From Mesorhabditis belari (taxonomy: Eukaryota; Nematoda; Chromadorea; Rhabditida; Rhabditidae): a stretch of 64,000 nucleotides of DNA. Location: the NCBI GenBank assembly GCA_958450365.1, contig CAUEEP010000749.1, positions 124,001 to 188,000 on the forward strand. Direction: 5' to 3'. This document shows, piece by piece, positions 33,417 to 43,800 of the stretch; the first letter of the stretch is position 1; every line of letters begins with the position of its first letter. The position numbers and the translations under genes are program-made. Below the pieces are notes generated by a model. That model made no database searches, was not told the DNA's origin, and was given only the letters and a program-made list of their open reading frames with translations.

Positions 33417-36400
33417 ATGACGCCAAAATCCAATACGAGATATCAAGAGTTCAAGATGACGGACGAGTGTGAACAGTTGATTGAAAGTGAATCGAAAGTG
33501 AATGACGGGAAAGTCGTTGAAGGTACGTTTGCATAACCTTTTACCTTAAAAAAAAGCAATTACAAATCAGCAAAAATATTCAAGGCTGAAACTGGCCTGA
33601 AAAGCTGATTTCATTCTTTAATGTCTGATAAATTTTTGATAAACGGATTTACTCTTTTAGGATTTACGTTTACGATAGAACTTTATAAAAATATTACTAC
33701 ACCTACCGATAATATTAGTGAGAATTGATCATAATTCAGACTTCTCCTTTAACTATTACAGTAAATGAATCTTAGATATTTTAAAAATTTCAGGTAAGAT
33801 TTCAATCGGAAATAGAGAAATGAACAATTTTTCCATCTTTTATCCGCACTCCCTCAAAATCACTAGTCTAATTGTTTCCATTTTTTCTATGACCGACTCT
33901 AGTTGAGGCTTACGGTCGTTGAAGCACGTAAGATCAAGTAAACAATGATAAACTTAGCTCTAACAGCAACAACATCAAATCTCCTCTCATTGATCATTTG
34001 AAGACACCGAAAACTGCTTTAGTCAAAGAGGATTTCCGGGACGATGTGGCTGTGCTTCGTGCTTTGGCCATCTTAGCCGTTCTCGCTTTTCACCTCTGGC
34101 CAGCCACATTTCAATATGGATATCTGGGTGTTGATGTGTTTGTTTCAAAATTTTTCCATAAATATAACAGCTCTAGTTTTTTTTTTAAAACTTATCCTAG
34201 TTACTTTTAAACGAGATTCCAAGTATCTGCCACAAAAATGGGCAAAGTGGTTAATCTAGAGCCTTTCAATTTTAGCTTCTTTGTGATCTCTGGCTTTTTG
34301 ATGATGAGAATTTTGACCCGATCAAAGGAAGGGCCGATTCTACTTTTTCTCAAGTTCTACAGAAGAAGAGTGCGAAGGATTGTTCCGCTTTATTATTTCG
34401 TTATGTTTCTAACAGGTGAGCTTTTGATATTCAATATGTTTTCTAGTTGGCTAACAGTTACCTGGTTGTTTTCTGGTTGGCTAACAGCTACCTGGCTGTT
34501 TTCTGGTTAGCTAACAGTTACCTGGTTGTCTTCTGGTTGGCTAACAGTCACCTAGCTTCAGATTCGGACGCTAGTTCGGATTCGGACTTAATATTTGCAT
34601 CGATAAAAAGCTTTCAGGTCTCACCCTGGTTTGCCTTTACACGCACGTTTACAAGAAACGCTATTTTCCTTATTATACTGGTGCTCTGCTTTTTGCGACG
34701 AATTTCAAAGTGCAACCGGCGGGTGGTTATTTTGAAAAGGTCAGGGAATACGTTTCTTCTGAAAGATAGTGTTAATGAAAATTAGGTAACTGGTAAAATT
34801 TGGTTAAGGGAATGACCGAGTCAATCTCTTTTAACAATCATTTACTCTAGAAAACGACAAACATTCCTTTTCTGCACACTTGGTCTCTTGGAGTTGAGAT
34901 GCAGTTCTATGTGGTGGCCCCGTTTTTCCTTTATCTATCGAAGTTATGCACGGGTGAGCTTTTGAATCACTTTTATCGATCTTGACCATTCAGCAATAAA
35001 GCCATTTTACCTTCTTTGGCCTGCGTGTCTGCTGTTTTCTTTGTACTATCAAGTGACCGCTGAGCCGAAAGACTCATTCTATCATCCGATGGCTCGATTG
35101 TGGCAATTCTTGTGTGGAATGTTGGCAATAGTGTTCTTGGAGAAGCTCAAAGGCAAGTCAATTGGTGAAAATTGATAACCGAAATTGATAAACTTTAGCT
35201 CTAACTCCAATAACGTTAAACATTCTCTCAACGATTTTCCTTTTGATCATCCTCACAATGTTTTCACCATTTGCGATCACCGTTTTTTCACTGGATCTCC
35301 TTCGAATTCTCATCACGATCTCATCAGCCGCTTTCATCTATTTTGCCACACATTGGTTAGTGGCTTGAGAATTGCAGGGTAGGACTTAGAATTTGCCTCA
35401 GATTACTGTAGCTGGGGAATCTGAATTAGTTTTTGATAACACGCTTTAGAGCATCTTCTACCGTAAATTGTTTCCAAACGCTAAACGGGCTACGGTAGCT
35501 GGTCGGATTTTAGGATCTGAGGCAATTGGGTTTTCAAGTTTACCGTAGGGCCAAGCTTTAAAGCGCCTAATTAAGCTGAAAGTTCGAAGATTTAAAATCT
35601 CACATTGAAAATTGCATTTAGCACACTCAAGTGGTCTTTTCTCCACCTCCACCACATTTCCAAAATCTCCTATGCTCTTTATTTGGTGCACTTCCCCGTC
35701 ATTCGCCTCATCGAATATCTGAAGCCAGTTTATGAAATGAACGATTCAACTGGTAACTTTCCAATCCAAAATCTCTAACTCTACAATTTTGTAGTCGCGT
35801 TTGCCTCAATTCTACTCACTTTTACTATCAGTGAAATGCTGCATCGACGATTCGAAGCACCGCTACTTCGAGCGAAAAATCTCAAAGTTGCCCGAGAGTC
35901 TTTGAAATATTTCTTCTTATGTTTACTGATTCAATGGAAATGGCAAGTGGTCAAGCCATACGGATGGGGTCGGTTCTTCAATTTGCATAAAAAAAAGGTT
36001 AAAGAAAACCTTTGACAAACGTCACTAGCACTGAAAATCATTCCCTTTCCAGACTCTTCAATAGCGTTAGCTGAAAACGACAAGTACAATCACAATTGGG
36101 CAATGTATTGCGTCATGGAGGGTGGAGTCTTCATCAATGACACCTTTCGCAATTCCACCAATGACCGTGATCGATGGGCTGTCGAACCACCATTCGGACA
36201 TTATAGTTATCAGGTTTATATGCAAATTCTCTACCTGAATCTCATTTTCAGGGAAATACGGGTCAACTCAAGATCGTCGTTGTGGGGAATTCGTGGGCGG
36301 CACAACATGCTCAAGTGAGTCAGTCAGTGAGCTCCAGTGAGCCTGAGCTCCAGTGAGCCTGAGCTCCAGTGAGCCTGAGCTCCAGTGAGCCTGAGCTCAA

Positions 36401-38995
36401 CTGAGTATAGCCTAACAAGGACACAGAAGTTGTAAGCATTAAAAGTGAAAAGTTATAAAGTACGGAACTTTCCCAAAGCCATTTTGTACTTGACTTTCCA
36501 GGCCAGGTCAATAGCTAATTGTAAAACTGGACTGGCTTGGGTATGACCTTTGATCGAAGTTATGACAATAAGCTAGACCGGACCAACATCTGTTGTTGGC
36601 ATAATAGGATTCAGATATGATAAAGGGATCAATATTTTACAGGTAATGCGAAACATTTTCCCTGGATGGAAAACCGCCGAGTTTCACGTCTTTTCACAAG
36701 CCACTTTTGCTCTGGGAATCGACAATGAAGCGGAGCGGATAAAAAGTATGTCTTGTAAGCGAGAACAGACATTGAATCACAGAAAATCTTGTGACTAGAG
36801 CCTTTCCTTCAGATCAAGCACCTTTTGTGATGAAATTCCTCGCGGACCTACAGCCCGACTATGTTTTCATTCTTTTGAGGTGACAAATTTGGCTTTTTTT
36901 GGCTTAAAAAGGACTGGAATGAGTACTGACGTTTTCAGAGTCTGTAACTTTATTTAGAGATAATATTATCGCTAATTTTTTTCTATAGTTTTAAAGAGGA
37001 GACTTAAGGCATTCGAATGATACCAAATAGAGACTGATTGGGGTGCAGAATGTAAAGAAAAACAGAAGACAGGATCACTCTTGTCGCGCTCAAGATCGCA
37101 CTGTTCTCTCAGTTTTGGCATGATAAAATTTGTCGAAAAATACTAACAAAATTTAGGGCAGAGGATCCTAGGAATTTGAGCATAGTTTGTGTTGCTTCTG
37201 TCCAATCGGTATCATTTAAAAACCTGATATGTTCCCTTTCAAAGCTCGGCCAGAAGCCAGAGCTGATCTTGGCCCGTAAAATCGACTTTGGAACAACTCT
37301 GCTGGCAAAAAACTCTACCAATTTCAGATATCTAGATGAGAATGATCCATTCACGACTGGGCCTGGCAATGATACAAGAACAGAAGTTTATTGGAAAGGA
37401 ATCAAAGAAATCAGGTGAAAAAGCTCCATATTTAGCTCATATTTTAGCATATTTACAGCAAAATCGCCAAGCATGTATTCATCGAAGGCCATCAACCCTT
37501 CAGATGTGATCATTTACATCGTGACGATCGTTTCACTCGTTTCCTTGATGCTTTGGAAAGAGGAGAAGATTTGAATAAATTCAATATGCCACTCAATGTA
37601 AATTTGGAAGAAAGCTTTAGAGCCAATTTAATTCTAGAAAAATGAAACTACCATTTTTTTAGGCTAGTGCTTTTTACAATCATGCGGTTTATAAACGATT
37701 GAAAGTAATCACGGAAAGGTGTGCCAATTGTCATCTTCTCGATTTCAGCGCAACGTTTATTGGTGAGTAATGGGCTTGACTATGACATTGACTTGATCAA
37801 GACAATGATCATGGGGATTTCAAGGTTATTCAAGACCGAAATAGCTAGTGAGAGATTTGGGTTTGATTTGGAACTTGGTCAACAGCCTTAATATCAAGTT
37901 TTCGATTTCGAATCCTAATCGATTGTCCAAATTGTATGAAAGAACTTACAAGGGAAAGGCAACAATAGAATGTGACCAAATGAGATAAGCCATAAACCAT
38001 TCGACGCAGAATTTTACGCTGATTTCGAATCTGCTTTCCGTTTTGATGATGATGCAAATTTAAATGCTTTTTTGGTGATTTTCATCTATGTTAATTATCA
38101 TGGTTTAATTTTATAAAATTTCAATTATAGTATAATAGTTTTAATAGTCAATTATAGTACCAAATAGTTTTAAGGTCAGATAAAAATCAGGTGTTAAAAC
38201 ATCAAAACGAAAAACCGTTTTGCCAAAGAGAAATCGAACTCGAGAAAAGAATGACGCGCTCGTTTTGTATGCAAGCGCTTTATCCACTATAGCATCAAGT
38301 CAGTGATCAAGACCCGTGAGAGAACCTTTATAAAGGCATCCAACTTTTCGCTTTTTCATCCTAAAACTTAAAACACTTATAAATCTTTATAGAAAGCTAT
38401 CTAAACGCAAAACAGATTCAGAATCAGCGTGAAATTCTACGTCGAATGGTTTATGGTTTATCTATTTAGTCACATCCTACTGTTGCCTTTCCCTTGTTAG
38501 TTTCTAACCTAAAAGAAATTTAATTTTAAGCCAAAAGCAAAGTTATCCAAGCCAAGCCAAAGATAATGGCTTTTAATTGGCCTGGAATCCTGGAACCCTG
38601 GAATGGATTTAGGTTAGAACTTTTGCTTGGCTTTTGCTTTGGCTTTGGCTTGGCTTGGCTTTGTCTGGAATTTATGAAAAATTAAGCAACCCTGGGCTAT
38701 TAGATGAATCAAAGTACCAGATTTCTCAAATACTTCTGCGATAAAATCTTATGTTTTTTTTCTTGCAGATGTCGCGAAAAACGAATTGTCGACCTACGAT
38801 CCAAAAACGAAGTTTATCTACATGGATGGTGGGTGTCATTTCACGGCCACTGGGCTTAAAATGCTTGAAAAGCCGCTACGGGAAGCAATCGAGTCTGTGC
38901 TCAAACAAACCAATAATTCCGGACCTTCTTTACCAGAGTCAGAGGGTCCAGCATTCTGGAAACACGGTGGGAAATACGGGCCAACAATACCGTAA
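33417..38995 (+). CDS. Acyltransferase-3/SGNH membrane protein (nematode OAC type)
   Basis: Seventeen exons: 33417-33522, 34023-34137, 34276-34415, 34618-34739, 34851-34953, 34994-35152, 35199-35355, 35622-35752, 35795-35968, 36053-36213, 36252-36314, 36643-36745, 36813-36879, 37157-37414, 37459-37597, 37663-37762, 38769-38995; 774 residues. The family moves acyl groups onto extracellular or lumenal substrates; this substrate is unknown. The acyltransferase-3 half has ALAILAVLAFHLWP (His59), GVDVFFVISGFLM, RRRVRRIVPLYY, HTWSLGVEMQFY (His170, Glu177) and ISYALYLVHFPVI. The C-terminal SGNH-like half has VVVGNSWA (residues 465-472) and YMDGGCHFTATGL (Asp719, His723; one residue wider than the usual DxxH). 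The intron after exon 6 is GC-AG (GGCAAGT). The exon 9 donor is chosen to keep phase and is the least sure boundary. AATAAA follows at 39043. Confidence 0.88.
34440..34556 (+). repeat. Tandem 33-base repeat in OAC intron
   Basis: About three and a half copies of GGTTGGCTAACAGTTACCTG with a TTGTTTTCT linker. Confidence 0.85.
36316..36407 (+). repeat. Tandem 18-base repeat in OAC intron
   Basis: About five copies of CCTGAGCTCCAGTGAG starting almost at the donor after exon 11. Confidence 0.85.
37925..38515. mobile_element. Inverted pair of the GAATCAGCGT repeat in OAC intron
   Basis: AGGGAAAGGCAACA...ACCATTCGACGCAGAATTT (37949-38020) pairs with GAAATTCTACGTCGAATGGT...GTTGCCTTTCCCTTG (38429-38495). 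A tRNA-like sequence lies between the two arms. Confidence 0.7.
38229..38302 (-). pseudogene. tRNA-like sequence in OAC intron
   Basis: The minus strand reads TGATGCTATAGTGGATAAAG, A-box-like, and GAGTTCGATTTC, B-box-like, about 50 bases apart. The stems do not pair as a tRNA. Confidence 0.45.
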
Positions 38996-39042
38996 ATTTG
39001 TGTGCTTTTTTGTGCTCACTAAATGAATATCATATTAAGAGA

Positions 39043-39048
39043 AATAAA
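39043..39048 (+). terminator. Poly(A) signal of the OAC gene
   Basis: AATAAA 48 bases after the TAA stop. Confidence 0.65.
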
Positions 39049-39781
39049 CGTTTAACTTTTTACTGAAACACAGTGACTTTGACTTTGACAAATTTCAAGA
39101 GTTGAACTATTGTTTTTACTTTTTTTCAGACTTTAATCACAATCAATTTTTGGAGATCCTTGATTGGATAAATCTTGACATCACGGTGTTGTGAAACTCT
39201 TCTGAGATCTTCTCTTACAAATCTCATTTGCATTAAATGACATTCACTATCAATGCTTTACCAAACAGTGATGGTGGATTTGTAGATAGAATTCGTGTCT
39301 TCATGCTTTATCCTCATTTCCGAGCACTTCAAAGTACCCATTCTTGTTCGTTTTCGTTTTCGCCGACAATACTAGAAGTTAGTTTAAGTCATCTTTAGCA
39401 TCGATATTGATACTTTTAAGATGTTCTACCGCTCCTGAAAAATTTTCGTTTAAAATCCTCCGATAAGTATGATAAAGATGCTCGTAGTATGGTAGCTTTT
39501 TTATAAGCTCAACTTTTAGCACTTTATTCAAGAAGATTGCATGGCAATTTGTTACTTATTCGTTATTCGTTCATACAGGAAATGCAACGCTTACTGCTAT
39601 AGTGAACCCATTTGCACCCACCTTCATTAGTCTAAACCGTGTCAAGTTTTGCTTGAACTCGTGCTGCTCGAACTGCTCACAAGGGGATGCCATAAAATGG
39701 TCGTAGCAGATTTTGACGCCGTTTAGGAACTATAAAATGATTTTCGCTAATTCTGGAAAAGAAAACAAAAGTTTTTTCTGG

Positions 39782-39862
39782 AGTGGATCCGAACCAGTAG
39801 CCAAAAAGCAAAAATAAAGAACGGTTACACGTGCAATTACCACTACGCCATCTGGTCGGAAA
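39782..39862 (-). pseudogene. tRNA-like (SINE-like) sequence
   Basis: The minus strand has ACCAGATGGCGTAGTGG (A box) and TACTGGTTCGGATCCACT (strong B box) with a longer than normal middle, then an A-rich run. It fits a tRNA-derived retroposon better than a tRNA gene. Confidence 0.6.
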
Positions 39863-40233
39863 AGAGCCTTTAATAATAAAATAAGTCCGCGGCACGATTT
39901 CCCGAGTAGGCACCCAAGCTTTGGACACGTTTTTCTTTTGAATATGGGCAAAAACTGAATACAGCATCGGATTCCCCGTGTCCGATAGGTGTTTGCATCT
40001 CAACAGTGTCAAAATTTGCATTGGCCCTTGTCAGACATCTTGTGCGAAATCCTTTCCACAAAAAAATACCCATTCATTCACAATATTAGTACTAAAACCG
40101 ATCACGACAAATCAAAAGTACAGACATTTTTGCTTGAGAAAACTATGGGAAATCCTTTCTCTAAAAAGTAGTTGTTTTATTTTTGTCCATCCAACATCAT
40201 AGCTGTTTGAATTAAATAGTTTTCATGATTCTT

Positions 40234-40456
40234 GCGGGTGGGTCAAATGCTACCTTTTTTTTGCTGGAAAGGACCGTAGAGCTTCAAAAATGTTTTCATG
40301 CAGGAAAATCGTATGCGTAAATTCCGAATTTCGACAAATCAGACCTCGCTGTCACGTCAAATTTGAGCTAAAAGGCAAAAACTACGCAACTTAACGCTTT
40401 TTCGCAGTTTTTGCCTTTTAGCCCAAATTTGACGTGACAGCGTGACAGGTCTGAGC
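40234..40456. mobile_element. Family G foldback, partial copy
   Basis: Starts GCGGGTGGGTCAAATGCTAC and includes the central hairpin in which GTCACGTCAAATTTGAGC pairs with its complement, but the right outer end is missing. Compare 57376-57781. Confidence 0.7.
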
Positions 40457-40846
40457 TGCAATTGTAAATCAATAAAATGAATGGCTCCAATCGATTGCCC
40501 GATCCTGAAAGCCCCGGGTACAAATTTACAGCAAATATCTTCTTTTCATACCATCCATAAAGTAAAAGAGAAACCCCTATGTAAATGACTGGCAAAGTGT
40601 TCTTTGTGCGCGTGCGTAATCGCTCTCCACCTGGCAAACACTCCGGATAGATAGGTGTTCCCTTAATTTCATTTAAAATATATTGTTTTTATCATTGATT
40701 TGAAAATCATTGAAGCAACCACAAAAAGCTTTACTACCCGTTCAAAAAGAAGCAATACATATAAATAGATATGTGAGAAATGAGATCTAATGAAATAAAC
40801 ATGTAAATAGGAACTTTGAGTACTTTTTGTTGTGAGTACTTTTGAA

Positions 40847-43800
40847 TTATTCCAATTGGGTGATAGGGATTTTAACACGGCCAAAGTCGCCACCAAAAAC
40901 GTCCATTGTGGGTGAGGCGCGATCGCCATCTTCTGATGAAGGTGGGCTCTGGAAATGGGAATTTATAAGATTTCGAATTCATACATTTACATTGTGCTTG
41001 AGACATTTGATAACTTTTGATATAATAAGTTAAACTGTTCATTTATAATAAGTTAAATGCAAATGCAGATCTAGATCTTGTGCTGAAATCATATTTCTTT
41101 TGCTTACCGGCGTGACACTGGCCAAACGCTTGTGGAAGAGAGAATCGGTGGTTTTCTCAAATCGTTTGAACACTCCGAAGACACTCTTTTCAATGCCCAC
41201 ATAAGTGCATCGGTTAACAATCTGAAATATATTTATTAGAGCTATTAAAGCTTGATAAGTAAGCTTGATTAGTTTACTACACTCTGTCAAAAAATTATAG
41301 ACGCACTCTGTTTTTTGCTAGTTTAGAGCCGGTTATAAGTGCTAGTCCAGTGAAAAGTATTTTTTGTCTACAAGGGAAACAAGCAATATTCGAGCGTGAA
41401 TGAACTCAAGAAAGCCATTCAAGTAGCCTGGAATCGGCTCCAGCCAACAGCGCTCCATGACCTTGTCTCTTCGATGCCGAGACGTCTTTTTGAAGTTGGG
41501 CTAAAGCAAGGAGGGGCCACACATTATTAATTTATTTGTTTTGCGTTGTTATTTTTATTTCTGTTAACTTTTTTTTGATAAAATAAAAGTGCGTCTATAA
41601 TTTTTTGACAGCTGATAAAACGTTTTTTGTACGATAAAGTACTTTGGATGAGTGAAATGACTTGAAAATTTGCATCGGTTGTTTTTTTTACATTAAAGTA
41701 ACATTTTACATTACATTATATTAAAGCTGTCAAAAAATTATAGACGCACTTTTATTTTATCAAAAAAAAGTTAACAGAAATAAAAATAACAACGCAAAAC
41801 AAATAAATTAATAATGTGTGGCCCCTCCTTGCTTTAGCCCAACTTCAAAAAGACGTCTCGGCATCGAAGAGACAAGGTCATGGAGCGCTGTTGGCTGAAG
41901 CCGATTCCAGGCTACTTGAATGGCTTTCTTGAGTTCATTCACGCTCGAATATTGCTTGTTTCCCTTGTAGACAAAAAAATACGTTTCACTGGACTAGCAC
42001 TTTTATATGGCTCTAAACTAGCAAAAAACAGGGTGCGTCTATAATTTTTTTGACAGAGTGTATTACTTTTTGCCGTAAGTGTTTAACAAGTTTGTAATTA
42101 TCGGCTTCAATCTTTTAAACAACTTCTTACAATTAAATCTAGAGTTTGACTTACTCTGAATGGCATCCCGACGAAGAAGTGGAAGAATTTCCAGACGGGA
42201 TCACGCTAAAAATGAGTTGTTTAAATTAAGTTGTTTTAAGGCAAGAAACAAATCTGCATTATTCAATAAAAACATTCAAATGTACTAACAATTTTTTCAA
42301 TCTATCACTTACCGCAGTATATGTCGGCAAGAGATCTCCCATTCCAATTGTTGTCACCGTCAAGTACGAGAGATAGATCGATCCCCAGTATGTGATCGAG
42401 TTATCGCCGAATAGACCATCATACCAATACGTGAACCAGGCACAAAGGAACCAAGAAGCTAAAAATGAATTGTTTTATAAAATTGAATCGTTGATGCACA
42501 AATTTAGTGTTCAAATGTAGTTTCGCGTAAAATTTTCACTCACCGAACAATAAAACAATAGCGACGATCGGGCTGAGAGCGACCGTGTCCTCTAGATTGC
42601 CATTTTTCTTGTTTCTACTGAAATTTGGATCAATTCTAACCATCTGATATCACTATTGAACTCGATATGAACTAATCTAAGTAGCAAACTTACCACGACT
42701 TGCAATGCGAGTAGAGTTTTGTAATTTGATAAAGAACCGCTTGTCCCAAGTCACGAGTCACAACAATGGCCAATGGAATGCCGACAATCGAGAAAATGAT
42801 CGTGAGAGCTCGGCCGAGGTCGGAGATCGCTGGTACGGTACCTAAATAAGAAATTTAGTTACTCTCCTGTTTACCCAAAGAAAACTATTCGCCTGGGTTC
42901 TCTTTCCTGTTAAACCACCGAATGCGCATCATGCCATTTTGTCTTAGTGACTATACTTTATTTTATGTATTGAATAAAGTATGAGTTATACTTTTACAGT
43001 GCCCCGGAGTCACGCCCAAAAGTGTCCCCATTGCCAGAGGTAAACTACGTTTTTTATGTTTTTCTCGCCGCTCACTTGATCGATTTGGCTACAGTTGGCC
43101 TCTGGCAATGGGGACACATGGGGGAACACTGTAAAAGTATTTTATGAACTTAAATCCTGGTATAGCATCCCAAAATTGCAAAATTTGCATGTTGTTAGTA
43201 GGGAAAACATCGATCGGTTTAGGAATAAGCAGAAATAGAAACTGGGCAAATTTCGTTTAATTGAATGCACTTGCAATCTTTAAATGCGAAATTTGATTGG
43301 TGATTTTTATAAATAAAGGCATTCTAATTTTTTAAATACAAATTTTGTGGTGGTATAATAGGATTGATGGGGTGGTATATCAGGATTGTTCTCTATTTCT
43401 TTGCATGGATTGGGTATAACCGAATAGTACCGAAATTTATATCAAAAGATAAACATTTTGCAAGTACAGCCGCAGAAATGACTTTATTGAATAACTTTTT
43501 GAAGTTTAAACCATTTTTGTTAGACTCTTTTCCAGTCAGTTTGCTTTTACTGATCTTTTAGCGATTCAGGTTAGGCATATTTCTCATGACTAATTCGTTT
43601 TCTAAAAGACGCTTATTTTACACCATCAGTTTTCAGTTTTTTGAAGTAGGTGTCTTTTAGAAAGTACAATTAGCCTAATTTTATCAATTTTTGATTGGTC
43701 CTTGTGATTTCTCATCGATTGACACCAAAATCGAGCTGATCAAATGAAAATTGCGTTTGAATACGGTAATTTTTTGACTTTTAGAAAACACATTAAGCAA

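Larger units (their letters stand above)
38996..40846. other. Intergenic between convergent OAC and K2P genes
   Basis: After the OAC poly(A) signal there is AT-rich sequence, a tRNA-like segment (39782-39862) and a partial family G hairpin (40234-40456). No exon seen. Confidence 0.55.

Noticed and set aside
34137..34276. Possible frameshift between OAC exons 2 and 3
   Set aside because: Using the donor GTTTGT after GATGT restores phase and gives the expected GVDVFFVISGF, so no frameshift is needed.
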